Source: Nanobdellota archaeon (GTDB taxonomy: Archaea; Nanobdellota; Nanobdellia; Woesearchaeales; GW2011-AR9). Taken from it: a stretch of DNA of 14,885 nt. Location: contig JAHJDQ010000087.1 in NCBI GenBank assembly GCA_018812355.1, positions 1 to 14,885 of the forward strand, in the 5' to 3' direction. The notes beneath the pieces are model-generated. The model ran no database searches and was not told the origin of the DNA. It saw nothing but the letters and a program-made list of their open reading frames with translations. The translations under genes were made by a program, and so were the position numbers. Below are positions 14,701-14,885 of this stretch, piece after piece (the first letter of the stretch is position 1; the number at the start of each line of letters is the position of its first letter).

Positions 14701-14765
14701 ATAACAGAGATAGTTAGCTATGGATGTTAACTCGAGTTCTGTCGCCGGGCGCTGGCGTTTTTTTT
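14701..14765 (+). ncRNA. Candidate small RNA with intrinsic-like terminator
   Basis: About 65 bases, starting at the predicted transcription start and ending in a T8 run. Nested stems are visible: ACAGA (14704-14708) with TCTGT (14738-14742), and inside it AGTTA (14712-14716) with TAACT (14728-14732). Next comes the GC hairpin CGCC/GGCG and the T8 run. No good coding frame fits; the longest from ATG 14720 gives only 26 codons with no recognisable features. The region is richer in GC than its surroundings. It could instead be only the 3' trailer and terminator of the lipoprotein gene. Confidence 0.3.
14743..14765 (+). terminator. Hairpin plus T8 terminator
   Basis: CGCC (14743-14746) pairs with GGCG (14754-14757) around a 7-base loop, followed directly by eight Ts (14758-14765). 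This resembles a bacterial intrinsic terminator and would stop plus-strand transcription. The last two Ts are shared with the stop codon of the minus-strand gene, so it also separates two convergent units. Confidence 0.65.
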
Positions 14766-14885
14766 ACTTACTTTTCCATAATCCATGTAAATTACAGTAA
14801 GCTCTTGCAGTAACACCTTCATGACTACTAAGATTAAATTCAGCTTGAGGCTCTTCGCCTGGCTTTAGATAGCACGAAGCAATAA
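14764..14885 (-). CDS. 3' end of an unidentified gene, cut by the window edge
   Basis: An open minus-strand frame enters from the right edge and runs 39 codons to a TAA at 14766-14764. The visible C-terminus includes SCYLKPGEEPQAEFNLSSHE and ends with AYCNLHGLWKSK. The C..HG.W motif resembles the C..QG.W motifs of the giant secreted protein (C1334-VQGIW and C1397-DQGNW), which suggests another secreted Cys-containing protein, although the visible part is short. It converges on the T8 terminator. No function can be assigned. Confidence 0.5.
   Translation of the reverse strand, partial: IASCYLKPGEEPQAEFNLSSHEGVTARAYCNLHGLWKSK

Noticed and set aside
14720..14800. Short plus-strand frame of 26 codons starting at ATG 14720
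   Set aside because: It runs through the terminator hairpin and T8 and into the antisense of the right-edge gene; composition looks accidental.
1..14885. CRISPR array or complete insertion sequence
   Set aside because: No regularly spaced repeats and no transposase or integrase coding region were seen.

Overview
The window is AT-rich DNA from an archaeon. The evidence is a TATA-binding protein gene, an archaeal-type MCM helicase, an RNase P p30 subunit, TATA boxes about 27-30 bp upstream of leaderless start codons, and inteins. Compact gene packing, a short p30 protein and a giant Cys/Asp-rich secreted protein suggest a DPANN lineage such as Woesearchaeota or Pacearchaeota. That placement is inference and could not be tested here.

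Layout. Bases 1-260 show no gene; the promoter of a SpoIIM/DUF95-type membrane protein (261-1103, +) lies at their right end. A minus-strand information-processing block follows: TBP (6957-6364), MCM helicase (6294-1747) and an OB-fold/winged-helix RPA-like protein (1744-1100). The MCM gene carries two inteins, one inside the Walker A motif and one 25 extein residues further on. Excising both leaves a 673-residue helicase. Between TBP and the p30 gene (7296-7727, +) lies a 171-bp element (7071-7241) that folds on paper into a closed multibranched structure. It could be a structured RNA or a MITE-like insertion, because its 10-bp terminal inverted repeats are flanked by 6-bp direct repeats.

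Bases 7724-8641 hold an intact toxin-antitoxin pair on the minus strand: a winged-helix antitoxin candidate and a RelE/ParE-like toxin. A decayed relBE-like pair lies head-to-head with it on the plus strand. A palindromic TATATA sits exactly midway between the two divergent start codons. From 8721 onward the region is cell-surface oriented: a Cys-rich lipoprotein candidate (8721-9068), a 1717-residue secreted protein with a MopE-like metal-binding motif and probable beta-sandwich modules (9143-14296), a second small lipoprotein with two CX3C pairs (14333-14620), a candidate small RNA ending in a hairpin plus T8 terminator (about 14701-14765), and the 3' end of another gene on the minus strand (14764-14885).

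How the genes fit together. TBP, MCM, the RPA-like protein and p30 are core replication, transcription and tRNA-processing factors. The right third is accessory: the three secreted or lipidated proteins lie in one direction, each with its own promoter-like TATA, and may form or anchor a disulfide-rich surface structure. Two convergent gene pairs overlap by exactly four bases at their stop codons, which shows how tightly this genome is packed.
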